A stretch of 64,000 nt of DNA from Streptomyces sp. WAC 01529 (GCF_003945545.1 NZ_CP029617.1:4351001-4415000); one strand, 5' to 3'. Shown: positions 34,263-42,258, counted from the stretch's first letter. Notes: a model not told the origin generated them from the letters alone. A program made the numbers and translations.

Positions 34263-34760
34263 ATGACCTCAACCAGCGAACAGCGCCCCTTCCAAGCAAC
34301 CGACCTCGGAACCCTGGCTGTTCTTGCCTGGAGCGGCGAACACCCCGACGAGGAGCAGGACATGCCCTTTCTGCTCGCCTACTCCCTGGGCGACACGGAG
34401 GGCGGGCCCGAGGCGACGGCCGAGGCCATGCGCGTCCTGCTCCGCGACACGGGGCTGCCCGTCGGCGGGCCCGTGGTCGACGGCTCGCGCAACCCGTCCC
34501 TGCCCGTCAGCCTCCTCGTCGAGACCGACCAGGCGGTCGTCTCCATGCCGCACCTGCACGCGCAGTGCGTCGTGCCGCCGGAGTGGCTCGCCGCGGTGAA
34601 GCAGCGCGGCCACGCCTACTTCATGGTCACCACGCGCGCGTGGCCGGACGCCAGGCCGGGAGAGCCCGTCGACGAGAAGCGCCTCGCCGAGTTCGCGGGC
34701 GACGAGGAGACCCTGCTCAACTCCGGCCACTGCCTGCTGCCCGCGCGAAGCCTGCGCTGA
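34263..34760 (+). CDS. DUF5949 family protein
   Basis: 165 residues, no signal peptide or membrane helix. The wording LGTLAVLAWSGEHPDEEQDMPFLLAYSLGDTEGGPEA, GLPVGGPVVDGS, AQCVVPPEWLAAVKQRGHAYFMVTTRAWPDARPGEPV matches the small streptomycete DUF5949 family as I know it. Function unknown. It overlaps the VKOR gene (TGATG), so the two are translationally coupled and may act together. Confidence 0.8.
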   Translation: MTSTSEQRPFQATDLGTLAVLAWSGEHPDEEQDMPFLLAYSLGDTEGGPEATAEAMRVLLRDTGLPVGGPVVDGSRNPSLPVSLLVETDQAVVSMPHLHAQCVVPPEWLAAVKQRGHAYFMVTTRAWPDARPGEPVDEKRLAEFAGDEETLLNSGHCLLPARSLR

Positions 34761-35425
34761 TGAGCACCACCGGACTGCCGACCCGGGTGCCGCGGCAGGC
34801 CGTCGGCGGGCCCGGTGCGTCCGACGCGGCGCCTGAGGACGGCCCCCACCGGCCCGAGGGGGGCCGGTGGTTCGGCCTGCTCCTGGTCGTCACCGGCGCG
34901 GCGGGGCTGCTGGCGTCCTGGGTCATCACGCTCGACAAGTTCAAGCTCCTCCAGGACCCGGACTTCACCCCGGGGTGCAGCCTCAACCCGGTGGTGGCCT
35001 GCGGGAACATCATGGAGAGCGAGCAGGCGTCGGCGTTCGGCTTCCCCAACCCGATGCTCGGCCTCGCCGCCTACGCCGTCGTGATCGGCGCGGGGGCGGG
35101 CGTCCTCGCCGGGGCCCGCTTCCCGCGCTGGTACTGGCTGACGTTCCAGGCGGGCACGCTCTTCGGCGTCGCGTTCTGCACCTGGCTGCAATTCCAGTCC
35201 CTCTACCGCGTCAATTCGCTCTGCCTGTGGTGCTGCCTCGCCTGGATCGCCACCACGCTCATGTTCTGGTACGTGACGTCACACAACGTGCGCCGCGGAT
35301 TTCTCCCCGCCCCACGCGAAGTGCGCGCTTTCCTGGGCGAGTTCACCTGGACTCTCCCCGCCCTGCACATCGGCGTCATCGGAATGCTCGTACTGACGCG
35401 CTGGTGGGATTTCTGGACCAGCTGA
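34760..35425 (+). CDS. Vitamin K epoxide reductase (VKOR) family disulfide-forming membrane protein
   Basis: 221 residues. A polar N-terminus of about 35 residues is followed by four to five membrane helices. The loop Cys pair (Cys73 and Cys81 in GCSLNPVVACG) and the active-site CLWC (Cys155, Cys158) followed by a further Cys are the VKOR hallmarks; PNPMLGLAAY matches the family. Bacterial VKOR reoxidises a DsbA-like partner with quinone and so drives disulfide formation outside the cell. Substrates nearby with paired Cys include the chaplins and rodlins. No DsbA is encoded in the window. Confidence 0.92.
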   Translation: MSTTGLPTRVPRQAVGGPGASDAAPEDGPHRPEGGRWFGLLLVVTGAAGLLASWVITLDKFKLLQDPDFTPGCSLNPVVACGNIMESEQASAFGFPNPMLGLAAYAVVIGAGAGVLAGARFPRWYWLTFQAGTLFGVAFCTWLQFQSLYRVNSLCLWCCLAWIATTLMFWYVTSHNVRRGFLPAPREVRAFLGEFTWTLPALHIGVIGMLVLTRWWDFWTS

Positions 35426-35541
35426 GCCCGGGAAATCCACGGGAATTGGTTCAGTCGGGCGAAGTTTGCGCTGATGTCGGCCCAGGATCGTTGATTCGGT
35501 GACGGCCGCTCGGTCGTCACGGTGAAAGGACGAGACCCGCA

Positions 35542-36048
35542 ATGAAGAAGTCAACCCGAGGCGCCCTCGCCGCGGTCATCGCATGCGCGGCGGCGGCCGG
35601 CGGCAGCGCCTCCGCCACGGCCGCCGAGCAGTCCGAGGTGACCGTCCCGCTGCACGGCGTCGAGTACGCCCTGGGGATGCAGGCGCCCGAGATCACCCTC
35701 GGCCTCCCGGTCCCGCTGCCCAGCGGCAGCCCGGAGGGCCCCGACTACGTCGAGGGCCAGCTGCTGCCCGACCACGTGCTCCCGCGTGTCCCGGTCAACA
35801 ACAGCCTCCCGTCCGCGCGGGTGAAGGCCCCGCTCTCCGACGTGGTCGGCGACCACAGCGTCGACGCGGTCGAGGCCGAGCTGAGCGCCTCCGACGTCAG
35901 GGCCACCACGCCGGGCGCCGGCCTCGGTCTCCCCCTGACCGCGCCGCGCGGCGAGCTGTGGGGGCTGCCCGCCCTCCAGCTGCCCAGCGCGGGGCTCCAC
36001 GCGCCGAGGCTGAGCGCCCAGCCGACGACCGCGCTCGGCCTCACCTGA
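35542..36048 (+). CDS. Secreted protein of unknown function
   Basis: 168 residues; AAAGGA 12 nt before the ATG. Signal peptide ends ATA near residue 27. The mature protein has no Cys and is built of short Leu/Pro/Gly-rich strands: GVEYALGMQAPEITLGLPVPLPSG, LLPDHVLPRVPVNNSLPSARVKAPL, GAGLGLPLTAPRGELWGLPALQLPSAG. It looks like an extended or beta-structured surface protein. No family recognised. It lies 2 nt ahead of melC1 and may be co-transcribed with the tyrosinase genes. Confidence 0.8.
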   Translation: MKKSTRGALAAVIACAAAAGGSASATAAEQSEVTVPLHGVEYALGMQAPEITLGLPVPLPSGSPEGPDYVEGQLLPDHVLPRVPVNNSLPSARVKAPLSDVVGDHSVDAVEAELSASDVRATTPGAGLGLPLTAPRGELWGLPALQLPSAGLHAPRLSAQPTTALGLT

Positions 36049-36050
36049 CC

Positions 36051-36551
36051 GTGGCGCCGCTGCTGAACCGTGTGGGCCCGGTCCCGAGCCGGGCCCACAC
36101 CGCCCCCTGCCAGGAGCCCCCGGCCCCACGGCTCATCGACCGCGTGACGCGGCGCCACCTCCTCGGCGTCGCGGCCTCGGCGCTGCTCGCCGCCGGGAGC
36201 GTATTCCGCCTCGCACAGGCGCCGCGCGAGGCGAGCCCGCCCGTCGCGCTCGACGACCCGCCGTCAGGTGAGCCACTGCCCGGCGCACCACTGCCCGGCG
36301 AACCGTCGTTCGACGAGATGTACCGGGGCCGCCGCATCCAGGGGGAGTCGGTCGCCTCGCGGGACCCGCACGCGCCGGGGGGCTGGAGCGTCACCGTCGA
36401 CGGGCGGCCGCTCGGCCTCATGCGCCGGGCGGACGGCGGCTACCTCAGCACGGTCGACCACTTCCAGTCGTACGCGACACCGCTCGCCGCCGCCCGGGCG
36501 GCCGTGGACGAACTCGGCCCCTCCCAAGCCCTGAGCGGCCGCGGGCACTGA
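36051..36551 (+). CDS. melC1: Tyrosinase cofactor/copper chaperone MelC1
   Basis: 166 residues from the GTG 2 nt after the preceding stop; the alternative GTG at 36144 would put the Tat signal at the very N-terminus (135 aa). The twin-arginine signal TRRHLLGVAASALLAAG is clear. The C-terminal domain matches MelC1: SFDEMYRGRRIQGE, GWSVTVDGRPLGLMRRADGGYLSTVDHFQSYATPLAAARAAVDEL. MelC1 forms a complex with apotyrosinase, delivers copper and exports the enzyme via Tat. A Pro/Gly-rich insertion (residues 77-95) precedes the core. Confidence 0.93.
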   Translation: MAPLLNRVGPVPSRAHTAPCQEPPAPRLIDRVTRRHLLGVAASALLAAGSVFRLAQAPREASPPVALDDPPSGEPLPGAPLPGEPSFDEMYRGRRIQGESVASRDPHAPGGWSVTVDGRPLGLMRRADGGYLSTVDHFQSYATPLAAARAAVDELGPSQALSGRGH

Positions 36552-36588
36552 GCCGGCCGCACCGCCCCGGACGGCAGAACGGACGGAC

Positions 36589-37461
36589 ATGGCCCACACG
36601 CGCAAGAACCAGAGCAGCCTCAGCCGGGCCGAGCGGCGCAGATTCGTCGACGCGGTCCTGAAGCTCAAGCGCAGGGGGGAGTACGACGAATTCGTCCGGA
36701 TGCACATCGACTACTACGTGTCGGACGGCGAGGACCGACTCCGGGTCGCGCACATGACCCCGTCGTTCTTCCCCTGGCACCGCCGCTTCCTGATCGAGTT
36801 CGAACGGGCCCTCCAGCGGATCGACTCCGGTGTCACCGTCCCGTACTGGGACTGGACGAAGGACCGCAGCCCGGCCGCGTCCCTTTGGGGCGAGGACCTG
36901 ATGGGCGGGAACGGGCGGCGGTCTGACCGGCGGGTCACGACCGGCCCGTTCGCCTACAGGAACGGCCACTGGGTCATCAAGGAGGGCGTCACCGACGGGG
37001 AGTTCCTCACCCGCGACCTCGGGCGCCCGCACGACCCCCTCGACCTGCCCACCCGGCGGGACGTTGCCTGGGCGATGGCCGATCCGCGCTACGACGTGCC
37101 GCCGTGGGACTCCCGCGCGCCCCGGGGCTTCCGCAACAAGCTGGAGGGCTGGACGTCGGCGTCGGGCAAGGAGCGGTGGCGCAACCACAACCGGGTCCAC
37201 CGCTGGGTCGGCGGGCACATGCTGGGCGGCGGCTCGGTGAACGACCCCGTGTTCTGGCTCAACCACGCCTTCGTCGACCTGCTGTGGGACCGCTGGCGCC
37301 GCCGCCACCCCCGCTCGGCCCCCTACCTCCCCGCCCGGCCCCCCGGCCCCGGCTCGTCCCAGTACCGGCGCGTCGTCGCCCGCCACGAGCCGATGCCGCC
37401 GTGGGACGTGCGGCCGGACGACCTGCTGGAGCACAAGCGGCTCTACACCTACGGCAGTTAA
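36589..37461 (+). CDS. melC2: Tyrosinase MelC2
   Basis: 290 residues, no signal peptide, as expected for a protein exported by riding on MelC1. CuA ligands are His39, His55, His64 (PFFPWHRRF region); CuB ligands are His200 and His204 (NHNRVHRWVGGH) and His226 (FWLNHAFVDLLW). All six are present. It oxidises tyrosine to dopaquinone for melanin. 37 nt behind melC1, forming the standard melC operon. A terminator follows that is shared with the facing chaplin gene. Confidence 0.97.
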   Translation: MAHTRKNQSSLSRAERRRFVDAVLKLKRRGEYDEFVRMHIDYYVSDGEDRLRVAHMTPSFFPWHRRFLIEFERALQRIDSGVTVPYWDWTKDRSPAASLWGEDLMGGNGRRSDRRVTTGPFAYRNGHWVIKEGVTDGEFLTRDLGRPHDPLDLPTRRDVAWAMADPRYDVPPWDSRAPRGFRNKLEGWTSASGKERWRNHNRVHRWVGGHMLGGGSVNDPVFWLNHAFVDLLWDRWRRRHPRSAPYLPARPPGPGSSQYRRVVARHEPMPPWDVRPDDLLEHKRLYTYGS

Positions 37462-37474
37462 CCCCGGGCAGCGC

Positions 37475-37507
37475 GAAGCCCCCGGTGGAACGCTCACCGG
37501 GGGCTTC
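37475..37507. terminator. Bidirectional terminator between melC2 and His-rich chaplin
   Basis: Perfect 13-bp stem (37475-37487 with 37495-37507), 7-nt loop, between convergent genes. Confidence 0.85.
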
Positions 37508-37518
37508 CTCGGCCGGGA

Positions 37519-37905
37519 TCAGCCGCCGTAGCCACCCTTGTGGTGGCCGCCGCCGTGGTGCCCCTTGCCCTTGCCGTGGCCCTTGCCGTGACCCTTGTCG
37601 TGGCCCTTGCCGTGGTGGCCCTTGCCGTGGCCGTTGTGGTGGCCGTTGTCCTTGTGGTGGCCGCCGCCGTTGTTGATGCAGGTGTTGCCGAATGCGGGGT
37701 TCAGCACACCGATGATGTCGACGGTGTTGCCGCACAGGTTGATCGGCACGTGGATCGGGACCTGGAGCAGGTTGCCCGAGAGCACACCGGGGGAGCCGAC
37801 GGCCGAGCCCTGCGCACCGGCGTCCGCCGAAGCCAGGCCGGAGCCCCCGAGCACGATGGCGCCGGTGCCGAGGGTGACGGCGGCTGCCTTCGCGATGCGA
37901 GACAT
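37519..37905 (-). CDS. chp: Chaplin with C-terminal His/Gly/Lys-rich tail
   Basis: 128 residues; ATG with AAAGGAGA at 5 nt. Signal peptide ends ASA near residue 27. Residues 28-78 are a complete chaplin domain (GSPGVLSGNLLQVPIHVPINLCGN, Cys58 and Cys76, NPAFGNTC). Residues 79-128 form a tail with 14 His among Gly, Lys and one Tyr near the end, in repeats such as GHGKGHHGKGHDKGH. Such tails bind Cu, Ni or Zn. The gene faces the tyrosinase operon. DNA of the tail is an imperfect repeat of GTGGCCCTTGCC, so tail length may vary between strains. Confidence 0.93.
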   Translation of the reverse strand: MSRIAKAAAVTLGTGAIVLGGSGLASADAGAQGSAVGSPGVLSGNLLQVPIHVPINLCGNTVDIIGVLNPAFGNTCINNGGGHHKDNGHHNGHGKGHHGKGHDKGHGKGHGKGKGHHGGGHHKGGYGG

Positions 37906-37957
37906 CACGTTCTCCTTTGAGTCGGATAGAGCGACTGCTACGCGCAGCCGCATTCTT

Positions 37958-37986
37958 CTAACGTCTGTTCTCACGGCGAAGTAACG
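37958..37986 (-). promoter_or_regulatory. BldN-like promoter of His-rich chaplin
   Basis: Minus strand CGTTAC (37986-37981), 17 nt, CGTTAG (37963-37958), 53 nt before the ATG. Confidence 0.45.
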
Positions 37987-38126
37987 GCATACGACACTCC
38001 GGCCACCGGTCCGGAAATCGCTTTTCCGCGCGTCGAGCGGACCCGAATGCGCTATTCGGCGTTTCTCATGAGTGAGAACGGAGGGAAAGCCGTGTCCTTG
38101 GCGGGGGTCCGGCCGTTTCTGAGGAC

Positions 38127-38408
38127 ATGACATCAGCACGCCGACTTATCGCCGCTGTCTCGCTGGCCGCCGGAGCCGCCGCCCTTGCCACCCCGACGGC
38201 CCACGCCGCCGGTGACGCGCTGGGGCCGGGCAACATCTCGGTGCAGGGCACGATCAACGATCTCCAGACGGCAGGGATGCCCGAGGAGCACCGCGCCCTG
38301 GTGCCCAAGATCGACCAGCAGCTCGGCGGCCTGAGCGAACTGAACAAGCTGCAGGCGCTGGTCGAGCCGGTGGCCCCCCTCATGAACCTCGTGCCGGCCA
38401 TCGCGTAG
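38127..38408 (+). CDS. Small secreted protein
   Basis: 93 residues; GAGG 2 nt before the ATG. Signal peptide TSARRLIAAVSLAAGAAALATPTAHA ends near residue 27. The mature part is helical, without Cys (GNISVQGTINDLQTAGMPEEHRALVPKIDQQLGGLSELNKLQALVEPVAPLMNLV). I know no function. It is divergent from the His-rich chaplin and converges with the M23 peptidase gene. Confidence 0.75.
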   Translation: MTSARRLIAAVSLAAGAAALATPTAHAAGDALGPGNISVQGTINDLQTAGMPEEHRALVPKIDQQLGGLSELNKLQALVEPVAPLMNLVPAIA

Positions 38409-38423
38409 CCGGTACCACCAGGG

Positions 38424-39071
38424 CTAGAGGAGCCGGGCTCCCCGTCTGGCGAGGTAGCGGACCGGGTCGATGTCCGAGCCGTAGCCGCGGCGGGCCCGGA
38501 TCTCCAGGTGCAGATGGGGGCCGGTGGCCCGGCCCGTCGCCCCGCTGCTCCCGATGCGGGCCCCGGTCCGGAGCCGCGTCCCCTGCTGGACCTGGACGCG
38601 GGAGAGATGGGCGAAGACGGCGTAGTGGCCGTCCCGCATCCGCACCGTCACCGCGTTGCCGTACGCCCCCGACCAGCGTGCGAGTACGACGACCCCCGCG
38701 CCCACCGCGTACACCGGTGTCCCGCGCGGCACCGCCAGGTCGATGCCCGTGTGGTGCCCGGCGAGCCAGTCGCCGCGGATCCCGTAGCGCGCGCTGACCC
38801 TGAAGCGGCGGCGCAGCGGGAGGGTGTACCGGCCGGGGCCCAGCTCAGGGGGGAGGCCCCGGGTCTCCTCGGCGGGGACCTGGGCGTCCGCCTCGGCCAG
38901 GGCCTCCTCGAACTCGGCGTCGTACTCGCCCGTGCAGACATCCGCTGATCGTGCGGAGGCGCGCGGCGCGGTCAGCGGGACCGCGCCGACGGCCAGGATT
39001 CCGGCGGCGACGCGCAGGGCGTGGCGCCGCGTGGGAGGCGCCTCGGGCGCCTTCTCTATGTCGTGGTCCAT
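38424..39071 (-). CDS. M23 (LytM-type) metallopeptidase, Tat-exported
   Basis: 215 residues from the ATG at 39071, although upstream starts are possible because no ribosome site is good. A Tat signal TRRHALRVAAGILAVGAVPLTAPRASA is cut near 40. The LytM domain has His107 and Asp111 (GHHTGIDLAV), His155 (FAHLS) and His188 (GPHLHLE), the four zinc/catalytic residues. It should cleave peptidoglycan cross-bridges and could open the wall for surface-layer assembly. Standard mature length for small actinobacterial LytM enzymes. Confidence 0.92.
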   Translation of the reverse strand: MDHDIEKAPEAPPTRRHALRVAAGILAVGAVPLTAPRASARSADVCTGEYDAEFEEALAEADAQVPAEETRGLPPELGPGRYTLPLRRRFRVSARYGIRGDWLAGHHTGIDLAVPRGTPVYAVGAGVVVLARWSGAYGNAVTVRMRDGHYAVFAHLSRVQVQQGTRLRTGARIGSSGATGRATGPHLHLEIRARRGYGSDIDPVRYLARRGARLL

Positions 39072-39151
39072 GCCCGTCAGCTCACTAGCGGCGGACTCGA
39101 CACGCATCCCGTGGGCCGCCGTCGCTACTCCAGGCGGCTCAATCGGCCCGA

Positions 39152-39337
39152 TCACATGAAGGACATGCCGCCGCCCACGACGCAGGACCTGCCGTACTTC
39201 CAGTCGCACTCGACCTGGCCGACGACGGTTCCGGTACGGCCGGCGGGGCCCGTGGGGGCCGCGGCGGAGGGGCTGAACACCAGCAGCGGGATCACCATCG
39301 CCACCAGCGACACAAGCAGTCTGAGGTGAACCGACAC
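39152..39337 (-). CDS. Tiny secreted protein with two cysteines
   Basis: 61 residues; GTG with a strong GAGGAG at 7 nt. Signal peptide SVHLRLLVSLVAMVIPLLVFSPSAAA is cut near residue 27, leaving about 34 residues with VGQVECDWKYGRSCVVGGGMSF. The two Cys are separated by seven residues and could be disulfide-linked. It is located just upstream of the M23 gene on the same strand. Unknown function; could be a small wall-associated or signalling peptide. Confidence 0.75.
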   Translation of the reverse strand: MSVHLRLLVSLVAMVIPLLVFSPSAAAPTGPAGRTGTVVGQVECDWKYGRSCVVGGGMSFM

Positions 39338-39519
39338 GTCCGTTCTCCTCGTGATCGTCGTATCCCGAGACGTTCCGATCCTGCCCCGATGTCACTCATG
39401 ATCGCTATTCCATCACCAAGGGTGACCTTGGTGGCGGGTGTGACGGGGGTGCGAGGGCGGCGGCGACACGGCGTCGGCGTTGAGCCGTGACGCGGCGGGC
39501 GGCGCTTACGTTGGTCGGC

Positions 39520-40734
39520 GTGAAGATCGATTGCGTCGGTGGGGGCCCCGCGTCCCTGTACCTGGCCATCCTCGCCAAGCTTCAGGAACCGGCCCACGAG
39601 GTCACCGTCCACGAGAGGCACGCGGCCGGCTCCAGCCACGGCTGGGGCGTCACCTTCTGGCCCGATCTCCTGGCGGAGCTGCACCTCCACGACCCCGTCT
39701 CCGCGCGGGCCGTCGCCGAGCGGTCCGTGCGCTGGCGCGGCGGCTTCGCGCACGTCGGCGACAGGACCACGGCCCACGACGGCGACGTGGGCCATGCCAT
39801 CGGACGCCACCGGCTGCGGACGATCCTCGCCGACCGCGCCCAGGAGCTGGGCGTCCGGCTGGAGTTCGGCGTCGAGATCGGCGGCCGCGCACAGCTGCCC
39901 GACGCGGACCTCGTCGTCGCGGGCGACGGCGCGCACAGCAGGCTCCGCACGGAGAGCGCCGCCCACTTCGGCACCCGCGTGACGACCGGCGCCAACCGCT
40001 TCATCTGGCTCGGCACGACCCGGGTGTTCACCGCGTTCACCTTCGCCTTCGTGGAGACCGGGCACGGCTGGATCTGGTGCTACGCCTACGGATACAGCCC
40101 CGAGCACAGCACCTGCGTGGTGGAGTGCTCCGAGGCCACCTGGACCGGCCTCGGGCTCGACCGGCTCGGCCACGGGGACGCCCTGCGCCTGCTGGAGGGG
40201 CTCTTCGCCGACATGCTCGACGGCCACGCGCTCCTCGGCCGTACGGACATCGACGGCCACGCCCGGTGGCAGGCCTTCCCGACCGTCACCAACGAGTCCT
40301 GGTCGCACGGCAACCTCGTCCTGATCGGCGACGCCGCGCACACCACGCACTACTCGATCGGGGCCGGCACCAGCCTCGCCCTGCGCGACGCCGCCTGCCT
40401 GGCCCGTGCGCTGGGGCCGGCGGGCCCCGAGCAGCTGCCCGCCGCGCTCGCCGCCTACGAGCGCGAGCGCAAGCAGGCCCTGCTCCCGGTGCAGAGCGCG
40501 GCCCGGCACAGCGCCCAGTGGTACGAGAACCTGCCCCGGTACATCGGTCTGGAGCCGGAGCGGATGTTCGCGCTGCTCGGTCAGCGCCACTCGCCGCTGC
40601 TGCCGTATGTGCCGCCGCAGCTCTACTACCACCTGGACCAGACCGTGGGCCGCCTCCCGTCCCTGCGCAGGCTCAAGCGGAGCCTCGGCCCCCGGCTGGC
40701 GCGCGTCCTGCAGAGCCGGAGCCCTCGGGGCTGA
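39520..40734 (+). CDS. FAD-dependent monooxygenase
   Basis: 404 residues from a GTG at 39520; an in-frame GTG/ATG upstream exists but the Rossmann motif starts only two residues into this choice (KIDCVGGGPASLYLAILAK). The second FAD motif is LVLIGDAAHTTHYSIGAGTSLALRDAACLARAL; an LPDADLVVAGDGAHSRLR element lies between. It resembles the N-terminal flavin domain of salicylyl-CoA 5-hydroxylase-like aromatic hydroxylases. Substrate unknown; it stands alone without a recognisable pathway. Confidence 0.88.
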   Translation: MKIDCVGGGPASLYLAILAKLQEPAHEVTVHERHAAGSSHGWGVTFWPDLLAELHLHDPVSARAVAERSVRWRGGFAHVGDRTTAHDGDVGHAIGRHRLRTILADRAQELGVRLEFGVEIGGRAQLPDADLVVAGDGAHSRLRTESAAHFGTRVTTGANRFIWLGTTRVFTAFTFAFVETGHGWIWCYAYGYSPEHSTCVVECSEATWTGLGLDRLGHGDALRLLEGLFADMLDGHALLGRTDIDGHARWQAFPTVTNESWSHGNLVLIGDAAHTTHYSIGAGTSLALRDAACLARALGPAGPEQLPAALAAYERERKQALLPVQSAARHSAQWYENLPRYIGLEPERMFALLGQRHSPLLPYVPPQLYYHLDQTVGRLPSLRRLKRSLGPRLARVLQSRSPRG

Positions 40735-40991
40735 GCCGGAAGGGGGCGGGGCCCCGGTGGGTGCAGTGCCCACGCGTTCACCCGAATGGCCCTATCGGCT
40801 TCCTTGGCCGGTCCGGGCGGTCGGAACGGCGTCGGCGCCGGGATGGCGAAGCCGCGTACGGCTGCCCCCGCACGCTGCGTGACGCTCCGCCTTGCGCGGC
40901 AGGCGTCGGCGGCGCGGGATGGGTACGAGGCGTGCGTCGTCCTTGGCGGATTGGTTTCTGCCCGTCGCATGCTCCAAGGGAGTGATCACCC

Positions 40992-41948
40992 ATGACGCAG
41001 GGCGAGGCCTTCACCAACCCCGATGCGCTCAAGGGCCTGACAGCCTACGACCGGACCGGCGAGAAGATCGGCAGCATCGAACGGGTCTACCTCGACGACC
41101 GCAGCGGACGCCCCGAGTGGGTGACCGTGAAGACCGGCCTCTTCGGCATGAAGGAGAGCTTCGTGCCGCTGGCGGGTGCCCGGCTGCGGGGCGACGACCT
41201 GCACGTCACGGCCACCAAGGAGGCCGTGAAGGAGGCGCCGAGGGTGGATGCCGACCAACACCTCGACCCTGGCCAGGAGCACGAGCTGTACGCCCACTAC
41301 GGCCTGACCCGGCCGGGTGCCGCGACCGGCACCGGCAAGGCGGCGACCGGCACCGGTATGGGCACGGCGGGCACCGCGGGCACGGCCGGTCTGGCCGGCG
41401 CCGGTGCGGGCCAGGGCCGGAACGCCGGTGACCGCGAGTACGCCATGCGGGCCGGTCTGGGCGACGACACCAAGGACCAGGAGATGGTGCGGTCCGAGGA
41501 GCGGCTGCGGGTCGGCACCGAGGAGGAAGAGGTCGGCCAGGCCCGGCTGCGCAAGACGGTCGTGAACGAAGAGGTCAAGACGTCCGTCCCCGTCTCGCAC
41601 GAGGAGGTCCGCGTCGTACGCGAGCCGATCCGCGAGGGCGACCGGGTGCGCGGCACCATCGGCGAGGCCGAGACGGAGGTGACCCTGCACTCCGAGCGGG
41701 CCGTGGTGAGCAAGGAGACCGTGCCGGTCGAACGCGTGCGCCTGGAGACGGAGAAGGTCACCGAGACCGAGGAGATCTCCGACACCGTCCGCAAGGAGCA
41801 GATCGAGTTCGACGACCCCCAGCAGGCCAGGAGCCGGCGCCGTGGCGTGAAGGGCGAGCGCGGCATGAAGGGCGAGCGCGGCGTGCAGGGCGAGGGCGGC
41901 ATGAAGGGTGAGGACTGGCGCGACCGGAAGCAGGGCCCGAGCCACTGA
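40992..41948 (+). CDS. PRC-barrel and DUF2382 domain stress protein
   Basis: 318 residues; AAGGGAG 10 nt ahead of the ATG. N-terminal PRC barrel (NPDALKGLTAYDRTGEKIGSIERVYLDDRSGRPEWVTVKTGLFG, residues 10-80), a Gly/Ala/Thr low-complexity linker (115-150), then DUF2382 (165-280; EERLRVGTEEEEVGQARLRKTVV, EEVRVVREPIR, ERAVVSKETVPVERVRLETE) and a short KGERGMKGERG repeat tail. Such proteins are stress-associated in actinobacteria; no enzymatic role is known. A strong terminator follows. Confidence 0.9.
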   Translation: MTQGEAFTNPDALKGLTAYDRTGEKIGSIERVYLDDRSGRPEWVTVKTGLFGMKESFVPLAGARLRGDDLHVTATKEAVKEAPRVDADQHLDPGQEHELYAHYGLTRPGAATGTGKAATGTGMGTAGTAGTAGLAGAGAGQGRNAGDREYAMRAGLGDDTKDQEMVRSEERLRVGTEEEEVGQARLRKTVVNEEVKTSVPVSHEEVRVVREPIREGDRVRGTIGEAETEVTLHSERAVVSKETVPVERVRLETEKVTETEEISDTVRKEQIEFDDPQQARSRRRGVKGERGMKGERGVQGEGGMKGEDWRDRKQGPSH

Positions 41949-41964
41949 CGTTCCGCCGGACCCC

Positions 41965-41998
41965 GGAGGGAAGCACTCGCAGGAGTGCTTCCCTCCGC
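41965..41998 (+). terminator. Terminator after PRC/DUF2382 gene
   Basis: Perfect 15-bp stem (41965-41979 with 41984-41998) and GCAG tetraloop, followed by CTTCTGTGT. Confidence 0.88.
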
Positions 41999-42066
41999 TT
42001 CTGTGTCCGGGGTTCCCGCGTGTCCGTGGTCCCTGCGCCCGCGCCCGCGTCCGCCACCGGCCCCGG

Positions 42067-42258
42067 TCACCGGCCTCGCAGCAGCACGTCCCGGCCGAGC
42101 CCACGCCATCTCCCGCCCCACCGGCGCCACCGGGCGAGGGAATCGTTTCTCCTCGCCGCCCGTACGTGCGCGGACAGTTCGGCAAGGCCATCGGCCCGCC
42201 GCAACTGCGCGCACCACTCGCAGTAGTCAAGGCCCGGGTCGTCGTCAAAAGGCGCCAT
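42067..42258 (-). CDS. Possible small protein, 63 aa
   Basis: APFDDDPGLDYCEWCAQLRRADGLAELS has the look of a conserved N-terminus with a CXXC pair, followed by an Arg/Trp-rich tail. There is no good ribosome site before the ATG, so this is tentative. No function can be given. Confidence 0.4.
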   Translation of the reverse strand: MAPFDDDPGLDYCEWCAQLRRADGLAELSAHVRAARRNDSLARWRRWGGRWRGLGRDVLLRGR

